A stretch of 64,000 nt of DNA from Glycomyces sp040645615 (GCF_040645615.1 NZ_JBEYYO010000008.1:124001-188000), one strand, 5' to 3'. Counted from the first letter of the stretch, positions 32,595 to 42,118 are shown. Made by a program: numbers and translations. The notes: generated by a model from the letters alone, not told the origin.

Positions 32595-33989
32595 TCAGCG
32601 CTCGTACTTGACGACGGAGTCGTCGGCGGCGAGGGCGTCGGCGGCGGCCTGGATGCGGTCGGCCCATTGCTGAGCGTCGGCGCGGCCGCCGAGGAGTTCG
32701 CCGGTGGCGGTGTCCACCTCGACCGCGAGCTCGGGGTACCAGGTGCGGTACTTGTAACCGAAGACGTGCTCACCGGCCGACTCCAACGTCGAGGCGACGG
32801 AGGCGAGACCGGAGGAGAGGTCGAGGCCCTCGGTGGCCCCGCGCACGACCGGCATGGCCTTGGCCGACTCGGCGAAGCCGCGGGCGACCTCGCCGGAGAA
32901 CAGGCACCGCAGGTAGTCGAGGCCGCCGCGCGGGTTGGCGGCCTGGGCCGGGACCAGGAACGACTCGCTGCTGGCGCCTTGGACCGCGCCGTAGGGCAGC
33001 GCGTCGGCCGAGGTCAGGGCCGGGACGGCGGCCAGGGTCATGTCGAAGCCGTCGGGGGTGACGCCCTGCTGCTCGCCTTCGATCCACGAGCCGCAGGGGA
33101 TGAACGCGGCCTGGCCGTTGCACCAGGCGTTCTGGGCCTCGGTGTGCGAGAGCCCTTCGGAGCCTTGGAGGATGTGGCCGCCGGTGACGAGGCCGTGGAT
33201 CGCGTCGGCGGCGGCGAGCATGCCGTCCTGCTGCCACGCGCCGGGTTCGAGGTTGTCGACCGCGTAGACCAGGTCGAGGCCGCCGGCCTTGGCGGCGAGG
33301 GACTGGAGCGGGTCCATCATGTACTCGGGGTACTTGCCCTGCCAGGTCCAGGGGGCGATCCCGGCGCCTTTGATCTCTTCGCAGAGGGCGAGCATGTCGT
33401 CCCAGGTCTCGGGGGCGGTCCAGCCGTGCTGGTCGAACAGGCTCTGGGAGTACCACAGGCCCCAGACCACATAGGAGTAGTTGAGGAAGCGCACGGTGCC
33501 GTCGAGCGTGCCGTCCTCGACCACGCCGGGCAGGAGCAGGTCGCGGACCTTGACACCCGGGTCGTCGACGCTGGGGGCGTCGAGGAGTTCGGCGAGGTCG
33601 GTGAGCTGGTCGGCGGCCGCGAGCGCGGCGATGTCGAGGCGTCCGGCGCCGGAGTTGTCCACCACGTCCGGCGGGTCGCCGGCCACGAAGCGGGGCTGGA
33701 GGACCTCGCCGACCTTCTGGAGGCCTTCGTGAGTGACGGTGGCGCCTGGGTGGCGCTCCTCGTAGAGGGTCACGGCGTGCTGGGTGTACTCCTCGCCGTA
33801 GCCGCCGTTGAACATGACGACTTCGAGGTCGGCGCCTTCGGGGACGCCGAGCGGGTTGTCCTCGGTGACGGTGCCCTTGGTCTGCTCGGGCTTGTCGCCT
33901 CCGGCGGTGACGCAGCCGGAGAGCACGGTCGCTGCACCGGCCACTGTGGAGAGTCGCAAGAGGGTACGACGGGAGGATGGGAGGTTCAT
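32595..33989 (-). CDS. ngcE: NgcE-like N-acetylglucosamine/chitobiose-binding lipoprotein
   Basis: 464 aa. Tat-like MNLPSSRRTLLRLSTVAGAATVLSGC signal with lipobox Cys26. Segments such as GGYGEEYTQHAVTLYEERHPGA, LQKVGEVLQPRFVAGDPPDVVDNSGAG, WTWQGKYPEYMMDPL and FIPCGSWIEGEQQGV closely follow the NgcE family of Streptomyces as I know it. It binds GlcNAc and chitobiose outside the cell for the two downstream permeases. The operon also has an RpiR regulator and a SIS protein, consistent with amino-sugar control. Confidence 0.93.
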   Translation of the reverse strand: MNLPSSRRTLLRLSTVAGAATVLSGCVTAGGDKPEQTKGTVTEDNPLGVPEGADLEVVMFNGGYGEEYTQHAVTLYEERHPGATVTHEGLQKVGEVLQPRFVAGDPPDVVDNSGAGRLDIAALAAADQLTDLAELLDAPSVDDPGVKVRDLLLPGVVEDGTLDGTVRFLNYSYVVWGLWYSQSLFDQHGWTAPETWDDMLALCEEIKGAGIAPWTWQGKYPEYMMDPLQSLAAKAGGLDLVYAVDNLEPGAWQQDGMLAAADAIHGLVTGGHILQGSEGLSHTEAQNAWCNGQAAFIPCGSWIEGEQQGVTPDGFDMTLAAVPALTSADALPYGAVQGASSESFLVPAQAANPRGGLDYLRCLFSGEVARGFAESAKAMPVVRGATEGLDLSSGLASVASTLESAGEHVFGYKYRTWYPELAVEVDTATGELLGGRADAQQWADRIQAAADALAADDSVVKYER

Positions 33990-34028
33990 GAGGGGCCTTT
34001 CTACAGGTCGGAGAGGTTGGGAAAGCCG

Positions 34029-34796
34029 CTAGGCGGAGCGGCGGATGCGCCCGGCGTAGCGGGCTTCGAGGGCGAGGTTGTGGTCGTCGCCGCCGGGGAT
34101 GTTGGCGGACAGGTAGACCGGAGGGGTGTGCCCGGCGTCCACGAGGCGCTGCACGGCCTCGCCGACGACCATCTGGGCCAGCACGGCCGAGGTGACCGAG
34201 GAGACGGCCCCGACCGCGCCGCCGCCGGGCAGTGGCATCGCCGCGTCGCCGTAGGGGGCGCCGTTGTCGAGCACCACGTCGGCGATCTCGGCGAGTCGGC
34301 GGCCCGACGGGTGGCGGGACGGGGTCTTGGCGCTGTGCTCTGCGGAAGTGAAGGCGATCAGGGGGTGGCCCTTGTCCTTCACCAGGAGCGCGAGTTCGAC
34401 GACCACGCCGTTGATCCCCGAGTTCGAGGCGATCGCGAACACGTCGTCGGACTCGGCCGGGACGGTCGCGTACAGCTGGTGGGCGATGTCGGGATTGCGT
34501 TCGAGGAACGGGTCTTCGAGCGTCGAAAGAGGACGGCCGCCGACGAGCACCAGGTCGCGCAAAGCGATCTTGTTGGAGGGCACCAGACCTCCGGCGCGCC
34601 CGGCGAGCTCCATCGCGAGGGCCTCGGAGTGCCCGGACCCGAACGCCTGGAGGACGCCGCCCGCGGCGATCGAGTCGGCGATGAGGCGCGCGGCCTCGCT
34701 GACCGCGTCGACCTGCCCCTCCCCCACGCTGCGGATGGTCTCGCTGACGAGATCGAGATAGGCCCGGCCGGTGATGCGGGCGGTCGGATCGGTCAC
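34029..34796 (-). CDS. SIS-domain sugar phosphate isomerase/etherase-like protein
   Basis: 255 aa. GTG 34796, GTGA overlap with the regulator. The SIS fold shows in VLQAFGSGHSEALAMELAGRAGGL (about 48-71) and VFAIASNSGINGVVVELALLVKDKGHPLIAFTS (about 118-150). Similar stand-alone SIS proteins next to NgcEFG in actinomycetes are annotated as sugar isomerases or MurNAc-6-phosphate etherase relatives. Actual chemistry on GlcNAc-6-P or MurNAc-6-P is not proven by sequence. Confidence 0.88.
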   Translation of the reverse strand: MTDPTARITGRAYLDLVSETIRSVGEGQVDAVSEAARLIADSIAAGGVLQAFGSGHSEALAMELAGRAGGLVPSNKIALRDLVLVGGRPLSTLEDPFLERNPDIAHQLYATVPAESDDVFAIASNSGINGVVVELALLVKDKGHPLIAFTSAEHSAKTPSRHPSGRRLAEIADVVLDNGAPYGDAAMPLPGGGAVGAVSSVTSAVLAQMVVGEAVQRLVDAGHTPPVYLSANIPGGDDHNLALEARYAGRIRRSA

Positions 34797-35716
34797 TGGT
34801 CCTCCTGAGATCGGTTGCGGCGGTTGCGATTCGGTTCGTCGGCGAACCGGTGGGCCTGCACGGCCCTGGCGGTGACCTCGAACGCCTCGGTGGTGCGCTC
34901 ATAGGTGCGCTGCGCGACGGCCACGTAGATGAGGTCGAGGACCAGGAGCTGGGAGTGCAGGGCCGAGAGCGCGGCGAGACGGAACGTGGTCTCGTGGACG
35001 GCGGTCGTGAGCACCACGTCGGCGGCCTGAGCCATCGGGGAGCGGTCGAACGAGGTCACGGCCACGGTGAGCGCGCCCTGCTCGCGGGCCTCGGCGAGGA
35101 CCTCGACCACTTCGCGGGTGCGGCCCGAGTGGGAGAGCCCGATCGCCACGTCGCCGGGGCGCAGCAGGGCCGCGTTGGTCAGCGCGGTGTGCGAGTCGGG
35201 CCGGAACCAGCAGGGAACGCGGATGCGTTCGAGGCGGAAGGCCAGCTCGCGCGCGGCGGTGCCGGAGCTGCCGAGGCCGAGGAGCTCGACGCGCCCGGCC
35301 TCGGCCACGGCCGCCGCTACGCGGTCGATCCGTTCGAGGTCCACACGCGAGGCGGTCTCCTGGATCGCGCGGGAGTCGGCGCTGGCCACGATGTCGAGGA
35401 CGCGGTCGAGCGGGTCGCCCGGCTCGATCTCGCGGTCGATGTCGGTCTCCCAGCGGGCCTGCTCGGCGCGCCCGCCCTCGGCGGCCAGCGCCACGCGCAG
35501 TTCGGCGTACCCGGAGAACCCGAGCACCCGGCAGAACCGGGTGACCGTGGCGGTCGAAGTGCTCGCGCGCTCGGCGAGATCGGCGATCGACGCCCGCGCG
35601 GCCCCGTCCGGGTCTTCCAGGATCTGCAACGCGACCCGTTGCAGCGCATCGGGAAGCGTCTCCAACTCAGTCCGCAGCCGCCCGACCACGCTCTGGTTCC
35701 GCACCGTCGCCGTCAC
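34793..35716 (-). CDS. RpiR/MurR-family regulator
   Basis: 307 aa. GTG 35716 with AAGGAAG upstream. The N-terminal HTH_6 has SIADLAERASTSTATVTRFCRVLGFSGYAELRVAL (about 43-77). The C-terminal SIS sensor has VELLGLGSSGTAARELAFRLERI and DVAIGLSHSGRTREVVEVL. First gene of the seven-gene amino-sugar operon; probably binds a phosphorylated amino sugar. The A/T-rich upstream region (35740-35805) holds the likely operators. Confidence 0.94.
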   Translation of the reverse strand: MTATVRNQSVVGRLRTELETLPDALQRVALQILEDPDGAARASIADLAERASTSTATVTRFCRVLGFSGYAELRVALAAEGGRAEQARWETDIDREIEPGDPLDRVLDIVASADSRAIQETASRVDLERIDRVAAAVAEAGRVELLGLGSSGTAARELAFRLERIRVPCWFRPDSHTALTNAALLRPGDVAIGLSHSGRTREVVEVLAEAREQGALTVAVTSFDRSPMAQAADVVLTTAVHETTFRLAALSALHSQLLVLDLIYVAVAQRTYERTTEAFEVTARAVQAHRFADEPNRNRRNRSQEDQ

Positions 35717-35745
35717 CGAAACTTCCTTTCATCGAGCTTTCCTTA

Positions 35746-35802
35746 TGAAGAAAATTACGATGAACAGCGCGCCAAGTCAACCTTTGAAGATAATTAATTT
35801 CA
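35746..35802. promoter_or_regulatory. RpiR/MurR-type operator pair
   Basis: TGAAGATAATTAATTTCA (35785-35802) is a 14-of-18 palindrome of the TGAA...TTCA form seen for RpiR/MurR proteins. A related TGAAGAAAATTA half begins at 35746, 39 bp away. Both lie in a markedly A/T-rich island just upstream of the RpiR gene. Confidence 0.65.
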
Positions 35803-35852
35803 TCGAAACGAATCGCCGCAGGCAGCGCCCGGGCGCGGGCTGCCGCGGCGGG

Positions 35853-36257
35853 CTATTCGGCGGCGGGCGGGTTGGCGGTGAAGCGGCCGTTTCTCTCGGC
35901 GGAGCGGTCGCCGAACTTGTCCAGGTGCGGCGCGAGCTCGTCGGTGATGAGCAGGTCGGTGCGGGTCTGGCCGTCGCGGTAGGCCGCGCGGCCGACCATG
36001 TGGGCCGCGACGGGGGCGGTCGCGAGCTGGAAGAACGCGATGAGCACCATCGTGGTGATGTCGACGACCGTGGCGATGCGGATCGCGCAGCCGATGAGGA
36101 CCAGCAGCAGGCCGAGCACCTGCGGCTTCGCCGCGGCGTGCATGCGGCTGAGCAGGTCGGGGAAGCGCAGCAGCGCCACGCCCGCGGCCAGGCTGAGCAG
36201 CGCCCCGGTGATCATGCAGACCGCGGCGATCGTGTCGAGGACCCCTTCGAGCGTCAC
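35853..36257 (-). CDS. mnhG: Na+/H+ antiporter subunit G
   Basis: 134 aa, three membrane helices, GTG 36257 overlapping the mnhF stop. LLSLAAGVALLRFPDLLSRMHAAAKPQVLGLLLVLIG is the MnhG/MrpG signature. The C-terminal 40 residues are hydrophilic and longer than in minimal homologues. Last gene of a complete mnh operon whose products assemble one large membrane complex that expels Na+ in exchange for protons. Confidence 0.95.
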   Translation of the reverse strand: MTLEGVLDTIAAVCMITGALLSLAAGVALLRFPDLLSRMHAAAKPQVLGLLLVLIGCAIRIATVVDITTMVLIAFFQLATAPVAAHMVGRAAYRDGQTRTDLLITDELAPHLDKFGDRSAERNGRFTANPPAAE

Positions 36258-36514
36258 GGCTTCTCCTTGGTGACGAAGCGGGCCACGCCGACCGAGCCGG
36301 TGATGCCCAGGAGCGAGACCACCACGAGCACGGGCAGCGCGGTCGGGTCGCGGGTGAACGCCGCCTCGGCCAGGATCGCGGTGGCGGTGATCGCCAACAG
36401 CACGTCCGTGGCGACGATGCGGTCCAGGGTGGTGGGTCCGCGCACGATCCTGACCAGGGCCATCGCGCAGGCGGCGATGAGCAGGACGGCGACGGCCACG
36501 GCGACGTAGGTCAT
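36254..36514 (-). CDS. mnhF: Na+/H+ antiporter subunit F
   Basis: 86 aa, three membrane helices, ATG 36514. ALVRIVRGPTTLDRIVATDVLLAITATAIL matches MnhF/MrpF. Four-nt overlaps on both sides join it to mnhE and mnhG. Confidence 0.95.
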   Translation of the reverse strand: MTYVAVAVAVLLIAACAMALVRIVRGPTTLDRIVATDVLLAITATAILAEAAFTRDPTALPVLVVVSLLGITGSVGVARFVTKEKP

Positions 36515-37074
36515 GGCGCTGGCTCCTCTGCGGGTGTGTTGACTCGGCGCAGCTCCTCGTCGGAGCCGATGGCTCGGATCAGCCGCGCCTCAACGTGCAG
36601 GACCTCGGCGCGGAGGCGTTCGAGGTGCTCGGCGTCCTCGACCCCGAGCATGTGGATGTACAGCGTCCCGGTCTGCTGGTCGGCCTCGGCGATGAGGCTG
36701 CCGGGCACGAGCGAGACGGCCTCGGCGACCAGCGTCATGTTCAGGTCGGACTTGACCCGCAGCTGCACGGCCACGATGGCGCTCTTGGGTTCGCCGGGGC
36801 GGAACGCCAGGAGCGCGACCCCGAAGCTGGCGACCACGAGGTCGTAGAAGAACTTCGCGAAGAAGCGGATGACGCCCAGCGGGCGGACCTTGCCGCCGAA
36901 CTTGACCGGCGGCAGCGGGAACACGATGAGGATCGCGACCGCGATGATCGCGCCGGAGATCGTGTTCAGCCAGGTGAACTCGCCCCACAGGAGGTTCCAC
37001 ACCAGGACGAGCCCGACGATGGCGGTGATCCGGCTGCGGATCCGCTCGCGTTTGGTCAACGGCTGAGGACTCAT
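36511..37074 (-). CDS. mnhE: Na+/H+ antiporter subunit E
   Basis: 187 aa. ATG 37074 overlaps the mnhD stop. Two N-terminal membrane segments (VGLVLVWNLLWGEFTWLNTISGAIIAVAILIVFPL) are followed by the conserved cytoplasmic domain with LRVKSDLNMTLVAEAVSLVPGSLIAEADQQTGTLYIHMLG, the MnhE hallmark. Confidence 0.95.
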   Translation of the reverse strand: MSPQPLTKRERIRSRITAIVGLVLVWNLLWGEFTWLNTISGAIIAVAILIVFPLPPVKFGGKVRPLGVIRFFAKFFYDLVVASFGVALLAFRPGEPKSAIVAVQLRVKSDLNMTLVAEAVSLVPGSLIAEADQQTGTLYIHMLGVEDAEHLERLRAEVLHVEARLIRAIGSDEELRRVNTPAEEPAP

Positions 37075-38597
37075 GGCGCACCGTCCGGGAAGACCGCTTC
37101 GATGTAGGGAGTGCGCGACAGCAGGTCGGCCGCCGCTTCCGAGGTGATGTCGAACAGGGGGCCCGCGACCACGGTCAGCGCGACGCTGAAGGCCACCAGC
37201 GCCACGGTCGAGCCGACCATGAGCTTGGGCAGCAGGATCGTGGAGCCGTCGGCCTCGTCCTCGACCGTCGGCATGTCCGGGTGGGGCTTGCGCCAGAACG
37301 CGAGATTCCAGACCCGGCCGATCGCGTACAGGGTCAACAGGCTCGTGACCACGCCGCCGACGACGACCGCCCAGACCAGGCCGCCGGACTCGTCCACACC
37401 GGCCTGGAGCAGGCCGAGCTTGCCGAGGAAACCGGAGAACGGCGGGATGCCCGCGAGGTTGAGCGCCGGTATGAAGAACAGGATCGACAGGACCGGCGCG
37501 AGCTTGGCCAGGCCGCCGAGCCGGTCGAGCGCGGTCGTGCCGCCGCGGCGTTCGACCAGCCCTGCGGCTAGGAACAGCGTGGTCTGGATCGTGATGTGGT
37601 GGGCGATGTAGAAGATCGCGCCCGACAGTCCGGCCTCGGTCGCCAGCGCCACCCCGAAGAGCATGTAGCCGATGTGGCTGATGAGCGTGAACGACAGGAG
37701 GCGTTTGATGTCGGACTGGGCGACCGCGCCGAGGATGCCTATGACCATCGTCAGCAGGGATATCACGAGGAGGACGTCGGCTATTCGCCCGTCGGGGAAC
37801 AGGAGCGTCTCGGTGCGGATCACCGCGTAGATGCCGACCTTGGTGAGCAGGCCCGCGAAGACGGCGGTGACGGGCGCGGGCGCGGTCGGGTAGGAGTCGG
37901 GCAGCCACGCGCCGAGCGGGAACACCGCGGCCTTGATGCCGAAGGCGAGCAGGAGCATGCCTTGGAGCAGGAGCCGCAGGTTGTCCGGTAGCTCGTCGAA
38001 GCGCCCGGCGAGCTGCGCCATGTTCAGCGTCCCGGTCGCGGCGTAGACCAGGCCGAGGGCGCTGAGGAAGATCACCGAGGACAGGAGGCTGACCACGACG
38101 TAGGTGGTGCCCGCGCGGATGCGGTTCTCGGTGCTGCCCAAGGTGAGCAGCACGTAGCTGGCGACCAGGAGGACTTCGAAGCCGACGTAGAGGTTGAACA
38201 GGTCGCCCGACAGGAACGCGTTGGTCACGCCTGCGGTCAGGGCGAGGTAGGTCGGGTGGTAGATCGACAGCGGGGTCTCTTCGTCGCCGTCGGCCGCGCC
38301 CTGGCCGATCGAGTAGACCAGGACGCAGAGGGTGACGGCGGTCGAGACCACGAGCATGATCGCGGCCAGTTTGTCGGCGACCAGGACGATGCCCAGGGGC
38401 GGGGGCCAGCCGCCGACGGCCACGATCTGGGGGCCGTCGGTCACGGTCATGTACAGCAGCGCCGCCGAGACGGTGAGCGTGGCGGTGAGCGCGGTGAGGC
38501 TGACGGTGCGCTGGAGGCCGGGCTTGCGGGCCATCATCAAGGTCAGCGCGGCGCCGAGCAGCGGGATGACGACCGGGAGCGGGACGAGTGCGTTCAT
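37071..38597 (-). CDS. mnhD: Na+/H+ antiporter subunit D (NADH dehydrogenase ND5/N-like)
   Basis: 508 aa, about 14 membrane helices. Contains the antiporter-like proton channel motifs: GFEVLLVASYVLLTLGS (about 143), FGIKAAVFPLGAWLPDSYPTAPAPVTAVFAGLLTKVGIYAV (about 217-260, with the key Lys residues) and SDIKRLLSFTLISHIGYMLFG. ATG 38597 overlaps mnhC. One of the two channel subunits of the complex. Confidence 0.96.
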   Translation of the reverse strand: MNALVPLPVVIPLLGAALTLMMARKPGLQRTVSLTALTATLTVSAALLYMTVTDGPQIVAVGGWPPPLGIVLVADKLAAIMLVVSTAVTLCVLVYSIGQGAADGDEETPLSIYHPTYLALTAGVTNAFLSGDLFNLYVGFEVLLVASYVLLTLGSTENRIRAGTTYVVVSLLSSVIFLSALGLVYAATGTLNMAQLAGRFDELPDNLRLLLQGMLLLAFGIKAAVFPLGAWLPDSYPTAPAPVTAVFAGLLTKVGIYAVIRTETLLFPDGRIADVLLVISLLTMVIGILGAVAQSDIKRLLSFTLISHIGYMLFGVALATEAGLSGAIFYIAHHITIQTTLFLAAGLVERRGGTTALDRLGGLAKLAPVLSILFFIPALNLAGIPPFSGFLGKLGLLQAGVDESGGLVWAVVVGGVVTSLLTLYAIGRVWNLAFWRKPHPDMPTVEDEADGSTILLPKLMVGSTVALVAFSVALTVVAGPLFDITSEAAADLLSRTPYIEAVFPDGAP

Positions 38598-39046
38598 CGG
38601 CGAACCTGCTTCCCGGGCGGGCAGTCGTAGACGGGGTTGGGGAGATCGTCGTCGTCGCTCTCCTCTTCCTTGGCGTGGGGGCCTTCGTCGCGTTCGGCGA
38701 GCTCGATGATGCGGGTGTCCTCGGCGTCGTCCTGGACCTCGTCATGGCCCAGCAGCTGCCAGCTGCGGTAGGCCAGGGCCAGCAGGAACGCGGTGATGCC
38801 GAGCGTGATCACGATGGCGGTGAGGATCATCGCCTGCGGGAGCGGGTCGCTCATGCCCTCGACGGGGTCGTCGCCGACGATCGGCGGGGTGCCGAACGAG
38901 CCGCCCATGAGGATGAGCACGTTGACGCCGTTGCCCAGGAGGATCACCCCGATGAGGATGCGGGTGAGCGTGCGTTCGAGCAGGAGCGAGACGCCCGCGC
39001 CGAACAACACCCCGATAACGATCACGTAGACCAGGTTCGGGGTCAT
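38594..39046 (-). CDS. mnhC: Na+/H+ antiporter subunit C (NuoK-like)
   Basis: 150 aa; three membrane helices with LLLERTLTRILIGVILLGNGVNVLILM, the NuoK/MnhC core, and DPLPQAMILTAIVITLGITAFLLALAYR. A hydrophilic acidic tail of about 40 residues extends beyond the usual end. ATG 39046, overlapping the mnhA stop. Confidence 0.95.
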   Translation of the reverse strand: MTPNLVYVIVIGVLFGAGVSLLLERTLTRILIGVILLGNGVNVLILMGGSFGTPPIVGDDPVEGMSDPLPQAMILTAIVITLGITAFLLALAYRSWQLLGHDEVQDDAEDTRIIELAERDEGPHAKEEESDDDDLPNPVYDCPPGKQVRR

Positions 39047-41880
39047 GCGGTCTCCTTCTCGGGCAGGGACAGGGCGTCGGGTTCGTCGTTGGTCTCGCGG
39101 TGCCGGTCGATCTCCGCGCCGAGGCTGCGGAGGATGTCCAGGACCAGGCCGACGACGATCAGGTAGACGCCGATGTCGAAGAACGTGGAGGTGACGAAGT
39201 GGAGGTGGCCGATCAGGGGGAGCTCGAAGTCGAGGATGGCGCTCTGGAGGACCTGGCCGCCCAGCAGCATCGAGGCGACGCCGGTGCCGACCGAGACGAG
39301 CAGGCCGGTGCCCAGGAGCTTGCCCGCGTCGATCGGGGCGGCGGCGTTGAGCTCGGACCGGCCGCCCGCGAGGTAGCGGATGGCGAGCGCGAGCCCGGCG
39401 ACCAGGCCGCCGGCGAAGCCGCCGCCGGGGTCGTTGTGGCCGGTGAAGAGCAGGTAGATGGAGAACAGGACGATGGTGTGGAAGAGCAGGCGGGTCACGA
39501 CCTGGAGGATGATCGCCTGGTGGCTGCCGTCAGTCTCGGGCCGCGAGAGCCATTTGACGTGCTCGCCGGTGACCGGCGGGGCCGGGCGTGAGCCGCCGCG
39601 GCGGTGCATGAGGCGGTCGCGTCCGAAGATGAGGCTCGCGACGCCGGTCGCGGCCACGAGCAGGACCGCGATCTCGCCCATGGTGTCCCAGGCGCGGATG
39701 TCGACGAGGATGACGTTGACGATGTTGTGGCCGCCGCCGTAGGAGACGGCCAGTTCGGGGAAGAGTTCGGAGATCGGGGCGGCCTGGCGGCCGCTGACGG
39801 CCACGTAGGACATCCCGGCGGCGACGATGCCGACGGCGATGCCGATCGCGACGCGGAACCGGCGGACCTTCTTGAGCGGGCGCTCGGAGAACCGCGCGGG
39901 CAGGCGGCGCAGCACCAGCACGAACATGACGATGGTGACCGTCTCGACCAGGAACTGGGTGAGCGCCAGGTCGGGGGCGCCGTGGAAGATGAACAGCGAG
40001 GCCACGCCGTAGCCGGAGACGCCGGTGAGGACCATCGCGGTCAGGCGGCGCTTGGCGAGCGCGGCCGCGATGGCCGCGGCCACGATGACCCCGCCCGAGG
40101 CGATCTGGAGCGGGGAGTCGAAGAGCCGGATCGCCAGCGGCCAGGGGCCGTCGAAGGCGAGCAGGCCTCCGGCGAACAGCACCAGCGTCACGAGGATGAC
40201 GCCGAGGTAGAACGGCAGCGAACCGCGCTGGGTGCGGCCGGTCAGTTCGACCGCGGCGCGGTCGACGCCGCCGAGGGACTGCTTGTAGACCTGACCCGAT
40301 TTGAACGGCAGTTTCAGCGAGCGCCAGGCGCTGGTGCGGTCCAGGACCAGGAAGAGCCCGAAGCCGACGGCGAGCGCGAGGGCCGAGAAGCCGAGCGCGG
40401 GCGTGAGGCCGTGCCACAGGGCCAGGTGGTAGACGTGCTCGGTCTTGGGGTAGAGGTCGGCGTAGGGCGAGAGCAGGCCGTCGGCTCCGGCGGCGAGGAA
40501 GCCCGCGACGAGCCCGGCGGTGGCCAGGAGCAGCGGGGCAGCGATGAAGCCGGGGCCGGCGGACGCGGCGTCGGTCTCCTCGGTGTCGGGTTTGCGGGCG
40601 AACGCGCCCCACAGGAACCTGAGTCCATAGGCGACGGTGAGCGCGGACCCGGCGAGGAGGACGACGAGCATGGCCCGGCCCCACGTGCCGCCGTCCCAGA
40701 ACGCCTCGAGCATGGCCTCTTTGGCCACGAACCCGAGCGTGGGCGGGAAGCCGATCATCGAGGCCACGGCCACGGCCGCGACGCCCGCGAGCAGGGGCCT
40801 GCGGGCGCCGAGGCCCGAGAGCGAATAGATCTCGCGGGTGCCGGTGGTCTTGTCGACGATGCCGACGATGAGGAACAGGGCGGCCTTGAACATGGCGTGC
40901 CCGGCCAGGAGAGCGGCCCCGGCCAGCGCCGCGGTGCGGTCGCCCGCGCCGAGGACGATGCTGATCATGCCGAGCTGGCTGACCGTGCCGTAGGCGAGCA
41001 TGAGCTTGATGTCGGTCTGGCGCAGCGCGGTCCAGCCGCCGAACAGGAACGTGAGCCCGCCGCAGACCCAGATGACCTGCTGCCAGGGCAGGTCGGCGGC
41101 GAACGCGGGGGTGAGCATGCCGATGAGGAACACGCCGGCCTTGACCATGGCGGCGGCGTGGAGGTAGGCGCTGACGGGCGTGGGCGCGGCCATGGCGCTG
41201 GGCAGCCAGAAGCTGAAGGGGAAGATCGCCGACTTCGAGAGCGCGCCGAGCAGGACCAGGACCAGGGCGATCACGAGGTACGCGCCGCTGGGGAGGTGAT
41301 CGGCGACCTCGGAGAGGCGGTAGGTGCCCGCGTGCTCGCCGAGCATGATGAAGCCCATGAGCATCGCCAGGCCGCCGAGGGTGGTGACCAGGAGGGCCTG
41401 CATGGCGGCCCAGCGGCTCGCGGCCTTGGTGGGGTCCTGTCCGATGAGGAGGTAGGAGAAGACCGAGGTCAGCTCCCAGAAGACGTAGAGGAGCAGGAGG
41501 TCGTCGGCCACCACGAGGCCGAACATGGCCCCGGCGAAGGCCACGAACACGGACGCGAAGCGGCCGAGGCCGGCGTCGTGGCGGGAGAAGTAGTGGGCGC
41601 TGTAGGCGAGCACCAGGGCGCCGATGCCGCTGACGATGAGCACCATGACCCACGGGAACGTGGTCATCTGGAAGGAGATCTCCAGGCCGAGCTGGGGCAC
41701 CCACGGGTAGATCTCGGTGAGCGCTTCGCCCGATCGCATTGCGCCCGTGTGGGTCAGGGCCCACACGAACGTCGCCGCGGGGACGGCGGCGACGACGTAC
41801 AGGGCTTTGGGGCCCAGCCAACGGACGAACGCGGGCGCGGCGATGGACGCCACGGCGAAGCAGGCAAGCAGGACTAGCAA
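39043..41880 (-). CDS. mnhA: Na+/H+ antiporter fused subunits A and B
   Basis: 945 aa from TTG 41880, chosen because GGGGGG lies just upstream and the product then starts with the usual MnhA helix LLVLLACFAVASIAAP; GTG 41904 is possible. The first 750 residues form the ND5-like channel plus MnhA C-terminal helices (LVVADDLLLLYVFWELTSVFSYLLIG; HAAAMVKAGVFLIGML; FHGAPDLALTQFLVETVTIVMFVLVLRRLPA). The last 140 are MnhB (LFHTIVLFSIYLLFTGHNDPGGGFAGGLVAGLAL). A fused AB subunit is normal in actinobacteria. First gene of mnhA-C-D-E-F-G. Confidence 0.95.
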   Translation of the reverse strand: MLVLLACFAVASIAAPAFVRWLGPKALYVVAAVPAATFVWALTHTGAMRSGEALTEIYPWVPQLGLEISFQMTTFPWVMVLIVSGIGALVLAYSAHYFSRHDAGLGRFASVFVAFAGAMFGLVVADDLLLLYVFWELTSVFSYLLIGQDPTKAASRWAAMQALLVTTLGGLAMLMGFIMLGEHAGTYRLSEVADHLPSGAYLVIALVLVLLGALSKSAIFPFSFWLPSAMAAPTPVSAYLHAAAMVKAGVFLIGMLTPAFAADLPWQQVIWVCGGLTFLFGGWTALRQTDIKLMLAYGTVSQLGMISIVLGAGDRTAALAGAALLAGHAMFKAALFLIVGIVDKTTGTREIYSLSGLGARRPLLAGVAAVAVASMIGFPPTLGFVAKEAMLEAFWDGGTWGRAMLVVLLAGSALTVAYGLRFLWGAFARKPDTEETDAASAGPGFIAAPLLLATAGLVAGFLAAGADGLLSPYADLYPKTEHVYHLALWHGLTPALGFSALALAVGFGLFLVLDRTSAWRSLKLPFKSGQVYKQSLGGVDRAAVELTGRTQRGSLPFYLGVILVTLVLFAGGLLAFDGPWPLAIRLFDSPLQIASGGVIVAAAIAAALAKRRLTAMVLTGVSGYGVASLFIFHGAPDLALTQFLVETVTIVMFVLVLRRLPARFSERPLKKVRRFRVAIGIAVGIVAAGMSYVAVSGRQAAPISELFPELAVSYGGGHNIVNVILVDIRAWDTMGEIAVLLVAATGVASLIFGRDRLMHRRGGSRPAPPVTGEHVKWLSRPETDGSHQAIILQVVTRLLFHTIVLFSIYLLFTGHNDPGGGFAGGLVAGLALAIRYLAGGRSELNAAAPIDAGKLLGTGLLVSVGTGVASMLLGGQVLQSAILDFELPLIGHLHFVTSTFFDIGVYLIVVGLVLDILRSLGAEIDRHRETNDEPDALSLPEKETA

Positions 41881-42045
41881 ACGACCCCCCGGGAAAAAGA
41901 TCACGCCGACTTGGCACGACCTTATCCGCTCGGACGGACGCGCCGCCAAACTCGACGCTCAAGAACCCGGATTGTCTCCGGACTGCGACGCGAAAACCTG
42001 CGGCGCTGTCCTCAAGGCACGCAGAAACATGCACGAACATCACAA

Positions 42046-42075
42046 GCGCCCCCTCCGGATGAGCGGAGGGGGCGC
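42046..42075. terminator. Strong hairpin downstream of the ABC exporter genes
   Basis: Perfect 12-bp stem GCGCCCCCTCCG / CGGAGGGGGCGC with a 6-nt loop (42058-42063). It would end transcripts of the minus-strand ABC exporter and perhaps shield the mnh promoter. No T-run, as is common in actinobacteria. Confidence 0.75.
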
Positions 42076-42118
42076 CTGGAGTTTCAGGAGTCGAGTGGCC
42101 GGTTCACGTTGCCGGGTC

